Shown: positions 21,101 through 33,100 of the stretch, in pieces | Layout of the letters: the number at the start of each line of letters is the position of its first letter | How positions within the stretch are numbered: the stretch's first letter is position 1 | NCBI RefSeq assembly: GCF_001949145.1 | Contig: NW_019091366.1 | Coordinates: 740,492 to 804,491, forward strand | Length of the DNA stretch: 64,000 nt | Source: Acanthaster planci | Taxonomy: Eukaryota > Echinodermata > Asteroidea > Valvatida > Acanthasteridae | Reading direction: 5' to 3' | Notes under the pieces: model-generated | Database searches by the model: none | Told to the model about the DNA's origin: nothing | What the model saw: only the letters and a program-made list of their open reading frames with translations | Position numbers and translations under genes: made by a program

Positions 21101-24100
21101 GAGGTTTTTGAGCTGTAACTGCGTCAACAAAGCTTAGCAAGGTAATTATATCTTTGGACTCTAACAATTAAAGTCTACTTCTTTGTCTGTATTGACAAAC
21201 ACTCAGCCTGCCTTCAATAGTTTGGATATCCCTTAAATTCTTAAGGATATGGAATTGGTCAAGCCTCTGTGTGTACTAACACACATTTGGCAATACTGCA
21301 CATCAACAAATGCAATAATTGGACCCATTTCATCATCCACAGAATTTTTTTTTACTTTTGATACGGCTTCTGACAATTTTCTCCCAATTCAAGAATCAGT
21401 TGGAATGAGCCCAAGTTGTTTTACCCAAACTCTCGCGACAAGACACTCGTACAATTTTTGCGTGATATGACATTGGAACAAAAGACGTAAAAAAAGTAAA
21501 AACGTAACTTGGCAACACGGACGGACTTGAAGACAATCATTTGACATCATGGAGTTAAATGATGAATATTCATAACTAGCATAAATTATGCAGCTTATCA
21601 TTTTTTAGATTAATTATACAAAACAGAAAAACGGAGTAAGTTCCAAAATTTGAGAGGGGGAATAGAACAAACAAGTCTCATAGTTTAATCTGTATTTCCC
21701 ATGTGAAGATCCTGGGTACCAGACACTGACTCGTCTTGACCAAACTGCACAATGCCTTACCCACCAATCAGAATTAGTCACATTTTCTCTTTATAACTGT
21801 TTCTGAAATATTTTCAAATTTGCAAATAGTTGCAAACTGAGACAGTGCCTTTCAAAAAATTCTAAGCAGCAACAAAAGACAGAAGAATGATGGAAACGGA
21901 ATGTTTGAAGCACACATTGAAGTCGCAACTGAAGGATAATTCTAACAGAAACTTGCATCTTATTCTCTCATGTTTAAGTTTACGAGTCTTAGTTATGATT
22001 TTTTTTCTCAGAGAAAATTTTACCGTAACTGACTTCAGCAGTTCTGAGTTCTGACAATGCTTTACAGATATTGAATACTGAGATGTACACGTACTGGATG
22101 ATAAATAAATGTCAACAAAAGGAGTACAGACAAATGATAACATGAAACAAAAATAAACGACAAGTTCTACTGTATATTTGCACTTACATAAATTAGGAAC
22201 AGGAACTAAAACAGAAGGCTGCACGGCGACCATTTTTTTTTCACCTATGAGATGTCTGATTTTTTTATGCCATAAAAAAAACACTTTCTAGGAAATTCAG
22301 AGTTCAATTATTTGCCATAGATCCCCTCAATACCATAGTTCGATTCAATAAAGCCTATCCAGGGGAGAGAACGGTACAAAAGAGACTACTAATTTGCATT
22401 ACATTTTGATGAAATTGATGACAATGGCAAGAAATGGTAGGCGGCACAAACATTGTTTTCAGAAGCTAACTTAAGCTGTGACCAAAATAAAAAAAAAACG
22501 GAGGAACATACTGCATAATTGTTGTTATACGTCATCTTGGTAAACATAAAAACAAGTTTCAAACATTCTTTTTTGTAACCGCACCAGGTAAAGAGCTTTT
22601 CATGTAAACATAAAAACCTTCAAATGTCTTTCATAAAATGTTCCGCATAACACAACTATCAGGTCCGTCTGATGAGGGAAAACAAGCACACAATCTCAGC
22701 TCTGAAGTGTGGCGTTAATTTTGAGCACAGTGTTGAACACGTATTACACGGTTAAAACTAGCTTTGGCATTTGGGAAATATTAGCACACTTTGATTGTCA
22801 ACGCTTTTATGCATGGTAAAATAGTTTTCACTGGATTCTACATCTTATAAATTTCATTAAGAGATGGTTTTGCAACTAAAATCAGCACACCATGTATCGT
22901 TTTTTTTCCTTTTATCCAGCCTCTCTTTGAGAGCATGGACTAATTTGACTCGCATATCTAAATAAGCAACAGAAATTAAAATATGCAAAGTTGCACTTTT
23001 TCCAAGGATGATACTTGGGCAGAGATTAAAAAACTCTCACCAGCTGTTTAGGCTGTAGATTCAAATGGATTCTTCTCTGAGTGGGTAAAACATAATCAAC
23101 ACTTTGAAAGTTGTTAAATTAAAAAAAGAAAATGGCTCATTTATGGACAACGTTCTCCCAATACAGCGCATTCTTCCCACAACGCAACGTTACTTCCTCT
23201 TCTTTGCATCAGAAAATCCTTCAGTTAAATACAAAACTATGGCACATTTAATTTACAACACTGACTTAAGCTACAGTTAGTACTGCAAGAAGAGTTGTTC
23301 AACATCACACCACTCTAAATATTCTTCACCTGTCACTTCCTCGGGCACCTCAAACACTTGTGTCTAATAAAAATCTTTGCTCAGTTATTTAAATCAACAC
23401 CTTTTGAACAAGGCTAAATTGAAGAGTGGGACAAAGTTCAAAGGTCGGAAATAATAAAGGATTTAATGTCTGCGCTCAGTTCGAATAAAGTTACATATAC
23501 AGAGGGGAATATCAAGAAAGTGATTTGTGCATTTGTATCAACCAGGGCAGCTTTTAAAGGCAGGTGCACCTTTAAAACTTGGTCTTGTAACTGTAATGCA
23601 ATGCATGGATTCTCATGAGAAATGATACCCTATTACCAGGCACCAACCCATCCTGGGTCCACAAAAAAACATGCCCTGCAGACTTCTGAGGCAACAGCAC
23701 ACATATAAATAGCTGTGAATTCTCAGACACAAAAAAATCACTTCGTCAACAAATGAGCAACAACAAATTATGACAATGAACATGAACAACTGAGGCAAAT
23801 ATGAAAAAAATTTGGACTTTTTCCCTAGGCTGCCGTGGTCCATGAAATTGGAATCGCCATGCGAGGATGGTAACAGCAAAACATGATGAAGGTGGTGGTG
23901 GGATCAACTATGAGGGCGCTAGAAGTAATAATCATGGGGAGGGATATTAAGGGGCTCACCAGGGTGGTAGGCGGGCGGAGGGGCCATCGGACGGCCCAGG
24001 TTGTTGTAGCCATCATAGCCGTTGATCACTTGATCATCTGTAGCAAAAATTCAATCAATAACCAATCACTCAATCAATAAGTAAAAGAGAAAGTTTAAGT

Positions 24101-27100
24101 CTCTTAAACGAAATTTCTTGGTGGTATTTCACTTCTGTAACTGCAGAGATACTATTTGATTGGATTGGTCTTGCAATATCACAAGTGATTGAGATGACAA
24201 AGCACATCCAACAAAAGATCAGTTATCATTCGATAATAACAAACTCAGTAGATAATTAATTTCTTTTTGCTGGGTCTGTCACTGGTGCAGTGTACGTTAC
24301 GTCGCTCTACCTATCACAAGGTCCAAGACAGGCAGTCTACCAGCACACTAACGACCACTATGTCTATCACTGGCTTTTCCCTTGGTCTGTCCCTCCATCT
24401 GTCCATGGATCTATCACTGCCATGGGGTGTGGCCCTTGGTCTCACCTGGAATGTAGTGCGGGTTCTGCTGGGGTTGCATCCCTCCCTGCCCTAAGCTCTC
24501 TACTAAACGGATGTTGTCATGGCCTATATGAAACAATAGAAATGTTTATACATTAAACGGCTGTAGGAACGTATTTGTGCCGACATAAAACAGTAGTCAC
24601 ATTAGTCACCACTGTTTCTAACAGCATGTAGTAAAGGTAAAAGGTATGTTAAAGCAGCTAGTAATTCACATCAAAATTTTTTTTTCAGATTCATGTAACA
24701 ACCCACAGCAAAACCGATCATGATGTACTTCAATGAACCCAAAAACTGGTGTCCAAACTTACGGAACTAAAAACAGCACACTAACAAAGACAATTTTCTC
24801 CAATTCCAATACAATTTTCCCATCAGAGAACCTGAGCAAAATGCCAAATACAGGGATTCCAGACAGACAACCAACCTGCATGCAAACTATGGTCTCTACC
24901 ACTTTCCCGTTTAATTGCTAATCCCTGGCCAATTTAAACAGAACAGTTCAAATAATCCAAATTGAATACCAAAGCTTCACACTTAGCATCATTTGAAAAG
25001 GGTTTGAACAGTCAAGAGATATCGATAAACAAGACCACTTCACAGCTCCGGTTTAAATATCTGCCCAAAGAGTTTCACTGTCGCAACTACTTAAGGAACA
25101 TAAACTAATGAACTACGAAACGAACTTGGCACTGAAGAATGAGAGATCTCTAGTATGGTCAACTGAACCCCTCAAAATAGTGGGCACACTGTTAGTCTTA
25201 ATAACAGGAGGCGGTCAATTTCACGTGTAGAGGAAATTCCACACTGGTCAATGTCAATGTTGACAAGGCTGGATCTTTAAAACAGAAACATGTCTTCAAC
25301 ACAGAAAACCCCTGCAGAATATCGAAACCAAGAACACAACTATTTAAGAAAAGCCAAAAATGTGACTTTTGGTCTATCTAAAATAAACTGCTACCACACC
25401 AAAATATGCCGGATTTACAAAAACCACTGCTCAGACAGTAAAAAAATTAGTAAAAAAATACATTCCCCCCAAAAAAATATTTAGGGAAAATCTAACAGCA
25501 ACTCAAACAACAAAAGAAAAGAAAATGAAAAGCAAAGGGTGTGCATGTAGATCCTTTTGAAATGTGCAAGTTTATTTTAGAGTTGTTCTTCAAATTTCAG
25601 TTTCAGGCTTGTCAAGGTACAGAAAGTTACCATGGCAACTCTACTTTGCACATTTTATACAGTTTTCAATGCATGAAAATTCTCGACAAGTGATAATAAA
25701 AAGCCAAAGGCAAGTTCTTGATCAAAATATCCACACCGGCCAGGTGTACAAATGAAAAATTAACCCAAAAAAATAGCCCATGCAGAGTCAAACAAGGTAT
25801 TCCTCCCATTTTTATCACAAGACCGCATTTAAACAAGACATCACAGAGTAAGCACCAGACTTCAGTATACTGAGATCCTCAGTGGAAGTCCTTAGTCCAA
25901 GTCCTAAGTCTCAGATCTTCAGTCTCTCAGGTCCTTAGTGTCCGTCCAAATAGGACACATGGCTGAATGTATGGCTTTGCATCTTGCTAGTGAGCTGCAG
26001 TCACTGAGCATAGCCACAGTCGCCACCACACAAAAAGACAGATTTTCGGACTTAGATGATGGACTTTAAAGAAAGCGGTACATTGCTTTAATAGTCTGTC
26101 ATGTTTTTTTAACTCTGAAATTTCTTTACACACTTTTGATACTGTGAAGGTGAAAAAACTTACGTGTGATATTTTTTGAAAGGCGTGAGATAACATTGAA
26201 TAACTGACATCCAAATGGTCCACGAAGAATGAAATATGATTCAATGAATTTGTATAATGTTTTCAAAAGTGATGCAGAAACTGAAAAAAAGGGCCACATA
26301 TGATATGCTGCTTAAAACTACTAAATGGTTCATCCTTCACCGTTGAATATGGCGTTAGAGCTATACCACACTACACAATCAACTACATGTTGATTTTTTT
26401 TTCTAAAACAGTCAATGAAAGCATAAAATTCCAATACAGTATTTACATTAGACTACTGAGAATATTAAGATGAAAACTCAGACTGTAGAAACAGTTAGTT
26501 CCAGTGCAGCAAATAAAATGAAATATCAAAATAAAACTGAAAAAAAAGAAAAAAATAACTCTGCACTGGAGTCAATCTGCACAATTACTGCTCACAAAAG
26601 CAAATTTGAAATTAACAAATATAAATTTTCTTTCATTATTACCCTCTACCCCTACTCCTTGCCACCGTTGCCAAAAATATATTATTATATTTAATTCACA
26701 ATCATTTCTTCAACTCAGCTTTGTCTCTAATTCGGATCTCAACACAGGTCCCAGAATTTTGAAGAACTGCCCTCATACCGGTACGAAGCAATTACAAAAA
26801 AAAACAGGATCGAATCGCATGATATGAAGCTAACAATAAGAGACTTTTCACTGAATTCCCAAACTTTATTGTTGAGGCCGCAGCTGTTGGCAAGTCTAAG
26901 TTTTCAGAAAGGGCCCAGCCACTGGGCCCTTTCAATGCGGCGGACTATCCTCAGTCACACTCTTTGCCCTGTGTGCAACTAATCTATTGGAAATTTAAGC
27001 TCTGTATACAAGTAGTGATGCCTTGAAAAGCTGGAAAAGTAGCACCATTTTTGATGATAGTTTTGTTTAAAATAGGAACTTGTTATACTAATACTTTAAC

Positions 27101-30100
27101 CACTTGCTGCCGGGTGGATTTTTCTTGCGCAAGACAAGATTGCCAGGTCCTTTTCAAGATTTTCATTTAACGGCCATTTATACCTACATGAAGGTTTCTT
27201 TGGGCACTACTCTAAAGTTGACAGTTAAACTTCATTGACTTTTGAATATTTCAGCCAGGCCTGCAACCTTGGAAAAAGAGCTAAGATTGTGCGGCGTTAT
27301 GTAAGATTCTTTTGTTCCCTAAACCGGCACAGTGCACTGCTGACCTCTTTTCAATAGGGGTCAGATTAGCGTGCATCGGTGCTGTGCGGGTCATCGCTGC
27401 GGTGGTGGAGAGCTTTTGTCCCCAGTGGTAATCTGCTCGCTCTAAATGCCTCAAACCATGGTATACTGTTTCAAAACAAGTCTGGATTATCCCCACTATT
27501 GAGAGCGAAAAAATGTCGGTAATGCCCAGCAGCTCAGTCTTTTGTGCTTTTGTTATAAGGCCCAACTCTTTTGTCCCAGTTCCCGGCTCTCCGGCTCTAC
27601 ATATAAAGCCTACGTACTTGAAAACAGGTCGCCCCGCAGGAAGTGGTTAATTAGTAGAGAACTGAGAAATGGGTTTGCGGGTACACCATGGAATCAATCT
27701 CTTTTGGATGAGATGTGGTTCTTAGAAGAACCGGTGAGTATAAACTCGACGTTTTGGGCCAGTGTGCTATGGCCGTCCTCAGGAGGATGTGCTCTGGTGT
27801 GCTGGCCGAAACGTTGCACACTGGCCGAACGTTGAGTTTATACTGACCGATTCTTTTAAGAACCACACGTCCAAAAGAGATTGATTCCATGGTGTACCCA
27901 CAAACAAATATCTCATGATTCATCCACCATGCACAGCTTCAAATCTTACAGTACAGTACTGTTAAAGAGAATGTCACAGCACACACAAAACATTTACAAT
28001 GTCGATATGTACCAATTACACAATTAAGAATTGTTAAGGACTATTCCCTGAACTTCTTGATTAAAATCTTTTGAAACACTATGACAAGTCTTCAATACTG
28101 GATGAAATCTCATTTCTTTCCATGCATGTATAAATTAGCTTAAACTGAATGCATACAATCGCTGAATTATCGCTGAATTCCACACACACTTCCATCGTTC
28201 TGTCGTTAAAAAATTGCATCCACAGGAAAGTTATTTAATTCCTCAGCGTCACGCCGACTAAAATTGCACAAGCTCTTAGAATTTGTGACAACTGACAAGA
28301 GATGGTGAAATGATTTCTCAACAATAAAATTTTGCACTCATTTCAACCAGTCAAACTGAATACATTTCAAAAGCTTATAGGATCACTTGCAGTAACTCCA
28401 AAAACAGATTTACAAAATTCCATGACCCCCCAAAAATTTCAGAAATGGTAAGAATAGCTTAATTTTTCAACTGACATGCTGCATCTGAAGAATTTCATAT
28501 TTCAATAGGATTATCAGTGAAGAGAAAAACTAAAAGTGCAACACGTCCATTGGGGTATTAAGACAAGATGTCACAGTATGGGATGTTCAATGTAGACTGA
28601 CTATCAAGGGGCATTTTGGCAGGAGCATGAGGCAAATGGCTTTGACTTTGACATCAACAGAAACAAGTGGTTTGTTTAGCCAAAAAGACCAGAAGTCACA
28701 TCCCTGGTGTGTTGACATGGCTTTGACTTTGCCATCAACAGAAACAAGTGGGTCCTTTAGCAGAAAGACCAGAAGTCACTTTCCTGTTATGGAAAGTTTT
28801 GTCTCCACAGCCAGGAAACTTGGAATTTTGTCATCAAGGCTTTGAACTGAAATGCTGCTGCAAATGGACAACAAATTTTACAGAACGTGCAAATGATCCT
28901 ACAGGCTTTTTAAATTGTTACAATATTCGTATGTCTAAACACTGTTATTTTAAGATTAGTATTTGGTCAATTTAAAAATGGTGTAACAAATGAGAAAAAT
29001 GACATTGATATATAAACAACAGCTATGCACAATGAGTGATGGTCATGCATATGAAGTGGGCATGCAATGATAAATGATAACTAGAAAAATCTACCAGAAA
29101 ATAAAACAATAAAATGAGCAAAAATGAAACAGGATGAAATAAGTGAAACATAACAACACTAGCAGACAGCAACTATCATTAAATCACATTTAAGTAAACT
29201 ACGAAAGTGCTCTCGATTGCAAATCAATTAAAAATGAATAAGTGGCTTGTAAAAGTAAAAGCAATCAGGAAAAGGTACCGTGAAACAAAAAAAACATGCC
29301 AACTACCAAGGTCAACGAAATTAAACGCATAGATTTATTGCAAATCTTTGATGTATTAAAAAGACTGCATTTAAAGTGAGGAATGAACAGAGGTTAATTA
29401 CGTGGTGAATACTTTTAATATGCCGAAGGTAAAAAGTATAACAAATAAGAGTTTCAGCTGCTACATACTTAACATAAACCAATTGCCAATACAAGAGATA
29501 TTACTGTTGCCTTACAGAGAAAAAAAAAACTGGGACTCTCAGAGAATGTACAACAATGTGCCAAATCAACGTTTACCAATCAACTGATTCAGACCGTTAA
29601 CCTCTCCCCATCCCTACCTCTCCCCCCTTCCGGCAATCACCATGGCAACACCTCGAAACACAAACCACCAACCAGTAACGTTTAGGTCTCAGAATAGCCA
29701 CACAAATCCTCTCCACACCTCTGAAAAGGACGGCATTTGTACAAGTACTCAAACGTTTTTGCACATGCTTGATCATTATGGATGCACAAACACAACCTCT
29801 GGCATTACTTCAACGAGTAAAAGCCTAGCCCAAGGTGGAAACAACTTCACAGCCACCCTGTCCTTACTATCTCCTCCAGTAGTGGGACGGCACGCTAGAC
29901 CAAACATACCAGAAGGTCTCAGCCCCTTGAGTTCATATGTATCTACTAATAGCACCATTGTTTATTCTAATTAGAAACTTAAGATTTCATGATCACTCTG
30001 AAATAGATTAAGTATGTCATTGATTAATAATTTAATGCACAATTATTAAACAATTGAACACAATTTAGAAACTGGCCAAACAAGCTGACCTGAATTGACA

Positions 30101-33100
30101 CTGTAACAGATTGCATAGATTTTGACGCGACTTGATTCCACCGTTTTTCAAACGCAATCACGATAATAGCAAATCCTGACAATGAGATTTGAAAGGGCGA
30201 GCAGCATTCACATCTGCTGATGTGACATTTGTGCAAATGAGAGATATTCCCCCATTTGCCCAAGTGGCTGCATTTGCTCCATCTCTGTCTCACTTTCAAG
30301 TTGGTAGGAAGCATTAACAGTAAAATCTCCACACTTTGAATCTTTTTCCATCTATGATTCTTTCATATTTTTTGTGTTTTTTTCTCCATTTCCTCTTGGA
30401 TTCTTCACTTTTCTTTGATACTTCAAATGACTTTTCTGTATCTTTTTGAACTTTCTGTTCAATTCTATAAACATGGCAAGAAGATTTATATTTTCTCCAG
30501 CACCTTCCACATTCAAGAAAAACATCCGATCCTCAAAACAGGAAACACATAACCAGACAAACTACAGGCAGAACAAAGAGATTCACGGACATAAAAAATC
30601 ATCGCCGATTATCAAGTCTTGAAAGACGCATCAAAAGACTAATGGTTTGATTGAACGGCGGCATTTAAAGGCCTCCAAAAGGGCAGAGGGGAAAAAAAGG
30701 AAGCAGGGCAACTTTCTATGATAGAAAAATGAATCGGGCACTTTCAAACATGTCCGACAAGCAACAGGAAATTTTCCGATGAAGGCATCCATTTGGTTTC
30801 GACATCTATATTACCAATGAGCCATTCATGGCACTGGTAACCTTAAAAAATTCACCAAGTTTCACTTACTGGTTTCAGGATAAGGACATCTTCAGGCATC
30901 TCTGTTGATCTACCACCTGATCACTGAGGGAACCTTTTCCTACAATATGAGTACCTCGTGTGGCTTCTAAATAGGACTTAACATCATGGTTAGTCCTTTC
31001 TTTGGTACCCATGGGGGGGGGATCGAAGTGAATTTAAGTATAAAGGATTTTTACATTTGGTCTTAATTTTAAGCCGAGTTCACCCCTAGGGTCTTAAGTG
31101 GCATATAGTCCCTGTTCTGTCTACGGATCCACCAATCACCTGTGTGGTGGCCGCCGTCATCCGGCAAGTCCTCCATGGCCATGTCCTGGTTGACCCGCCT
31201 CGCCCCCTTCTTGTGCCTCTTGGTCCGGGGCGGGGCCTCCTCATCCATGATGCGGTAGTACTTGGCAAGCCGGACGGCAATGAAAATGGACGGGATGTAG
31301 AAGATGGCACACCAGCCTGTGGTGAACCAGAGCGTGTTCTGCCAAAGGCAAGTGAAAGATGGTTGTTGGATTGGTGACTCGTGATGGTGACGGTGACTTT
31401 GGATCTTACTATCCAAAGACAATCTATGGGCCCTACGCATGCACTGCTGAGGGCGGTCTTCTGTGAGTGCTTCATCTCCACCTTCAGGCTTAAATGTCGA
31501 GATGCTTGATCTCATCAATGCTGCATTTCCTGATATCGGCATCAAACAGTCTAATATATTGGGACTTTTTTTTTAATCGAGTTTGCTGGGGCAACCAGGA
31601 AGAAAAGAAGAGGCCAAACAGCCTTGATGCTCACTTTAATTGCAGGGTTCCATTGCTGGACCGAAGAACCAATGAAACAACTGAGGGATTACTTACCAAA
31701 GAGTCAAATATGTAGTAACAAGCCAAGCTCTGGGCTGTGTGGTATATTTGCCAGACCGGTTGACACTTGGCTATGTCCTCATTCAGCTGTGATAGAAAGA
31801 GGCAAAATGACTCAAGTCAAAAATCATTTTCTGAGGGGACAAAAAAATTGGACAACTCATTCTGCTAACAGCAGGGCGGATTGTGGTTCAAGTAAGCAAG
31901 CGTGGGCACGGTTTTTACATTTACAACATTAAGGACAAATTTCCAGGAATGGAAGATAAGCCTTCCAGTGTTTTGAGACTGAAGGCTGGGGCGATACCAT
32001 ATTCCCCCTTGCCTACCTGTGTACCGACTTTCTCGACATACTGGTCTGCATAGCCAAACACCTGATTCACATAGTCCACCGTGATATTTTGGACTTTTTC
32101 TTCGGTGGCAGGCAAGTTGACCTTTGTCTCGGCGGCCTGTGATGCAGCGACAGTTTTGGTGATGCTCCCAGGAAGGGTTGCGTTAAGGTCAGATAACCTG
32201 TAAGCATTTTCAACAATGCGGGCCTGTCGGTGCAACAGAACAATAATATTGTAAAATGAGGGATGCTCTGTGGACAGCCATATTCTAGTATTTATGGTAC
32301 GGTTTCACATCTCTGTTGAGGTAGCAAGTTGGTCATGAGTCAAAGCCAGGAATCAAGTACACATTACTTGGTATGCATAACGACGAAGATGTACTCTTGT
32401 TAAAGTTTACTTGACTAGCTTCCAACGTGAACTGAATGACTAACAGTTAAACCGATTAACTAGTACATAACTTGAATGATTAGTCATTGCATGGAGATGA
32501 ACTTACGAGGGACTTGATCGTGTCAGATCCATGTCAGATCGTGGGTTTGATTCCAACCAGTAACACTACATTTGCATCTCTGCAGATGACATTTTATTTT
32601 TGTCTGAGGGATAAATGGGCACCTGCAAGGATACAGTTGTTGCGGGGCTAAAACTCGTGCTCCGTTTCAGATTCTTCAAAACACGAGTTCAAGCTCAGCT
32701 GGGGTTCTTTATGCCCTGATTGCTCTTTTCACACAGAGAGAAATGGGTTCCAGGAAAGGTACTGGCAAGGAACCGCCACAAAAAATCCAAATGGAAGTAT
32801 TAAGCTCCTTTTCAAGATTGGTGAACTCTTTGTCCCGCATTAGTGTCATGAATCCTGACTGCGGGAGGGGGGGGACTATCATAGTGCAGTATTTCAAACA
32901 CAAAGGCAGATCTTCATTTCCTACTTTGTGGGCATTGATGCCTTCCACCTGTGCCTGGATCTGGTCCACTTCATCTGCTAATCTGTTCAGTTCAGTGGCC
33001 TGTAAAAAATCCAGAAGTCATTAATGTACGAAAAATATCAGACTTGCCTCTTTCGTCTAAGTCAGTGCTTAGACATTTGTGAAGTGCTTTATCTTATATT

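Larger units (their letters stand above)
16563..23959 (-). other. Introns between prominin tail exons
   Basis: Apart from the small candidate exons at 17320, 17892, 18486, 19067, 20150 and 22188, this is AT-rich intronic DNA. A possible further exon near 19520-19560 (donor GTAATC, peptide LKPVDVGMDSIGKMDE) fits in donor phase but lacks a phase-matched acceptor. No transposon or other gene was recognised. Confidence 0.5.
24524..31139 (-). other. Large intron interval of gene B before the tail exons
   Basis: This interval separates exon 19 from the tail exon at 24446. It contains a 12-bp perfect hairpin (26907-26933), a piggyBac-type MITE, a fold-back element, an 81-bp tandem duplication (28636-28797), and tentative exons at 29910-29945 and 30208-30284. 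The remainder is AT-rich with no recognised feature. Confidence 0.5.

Noticed and set aside
21480-21601. Minus-strand frame with YEYSSFNSMMSNDC as a tail exon
   Set aside because: The available acceptor enters in the wrong phase and no good donor follows.
23825-23879. Coding-looking peptide SSHGDSNFMDHGSLG on the minus strand just past a tail exon
   Set aside because: No acceptor or donor of suitable phase borders it.
27281-27565. Minus-strand 94-aa frame inside the piggyBac-type element as a transposase
   Set aside because: It has no DDE or other transposase motif and the element is only 547 bp; chance frame in a MITE.
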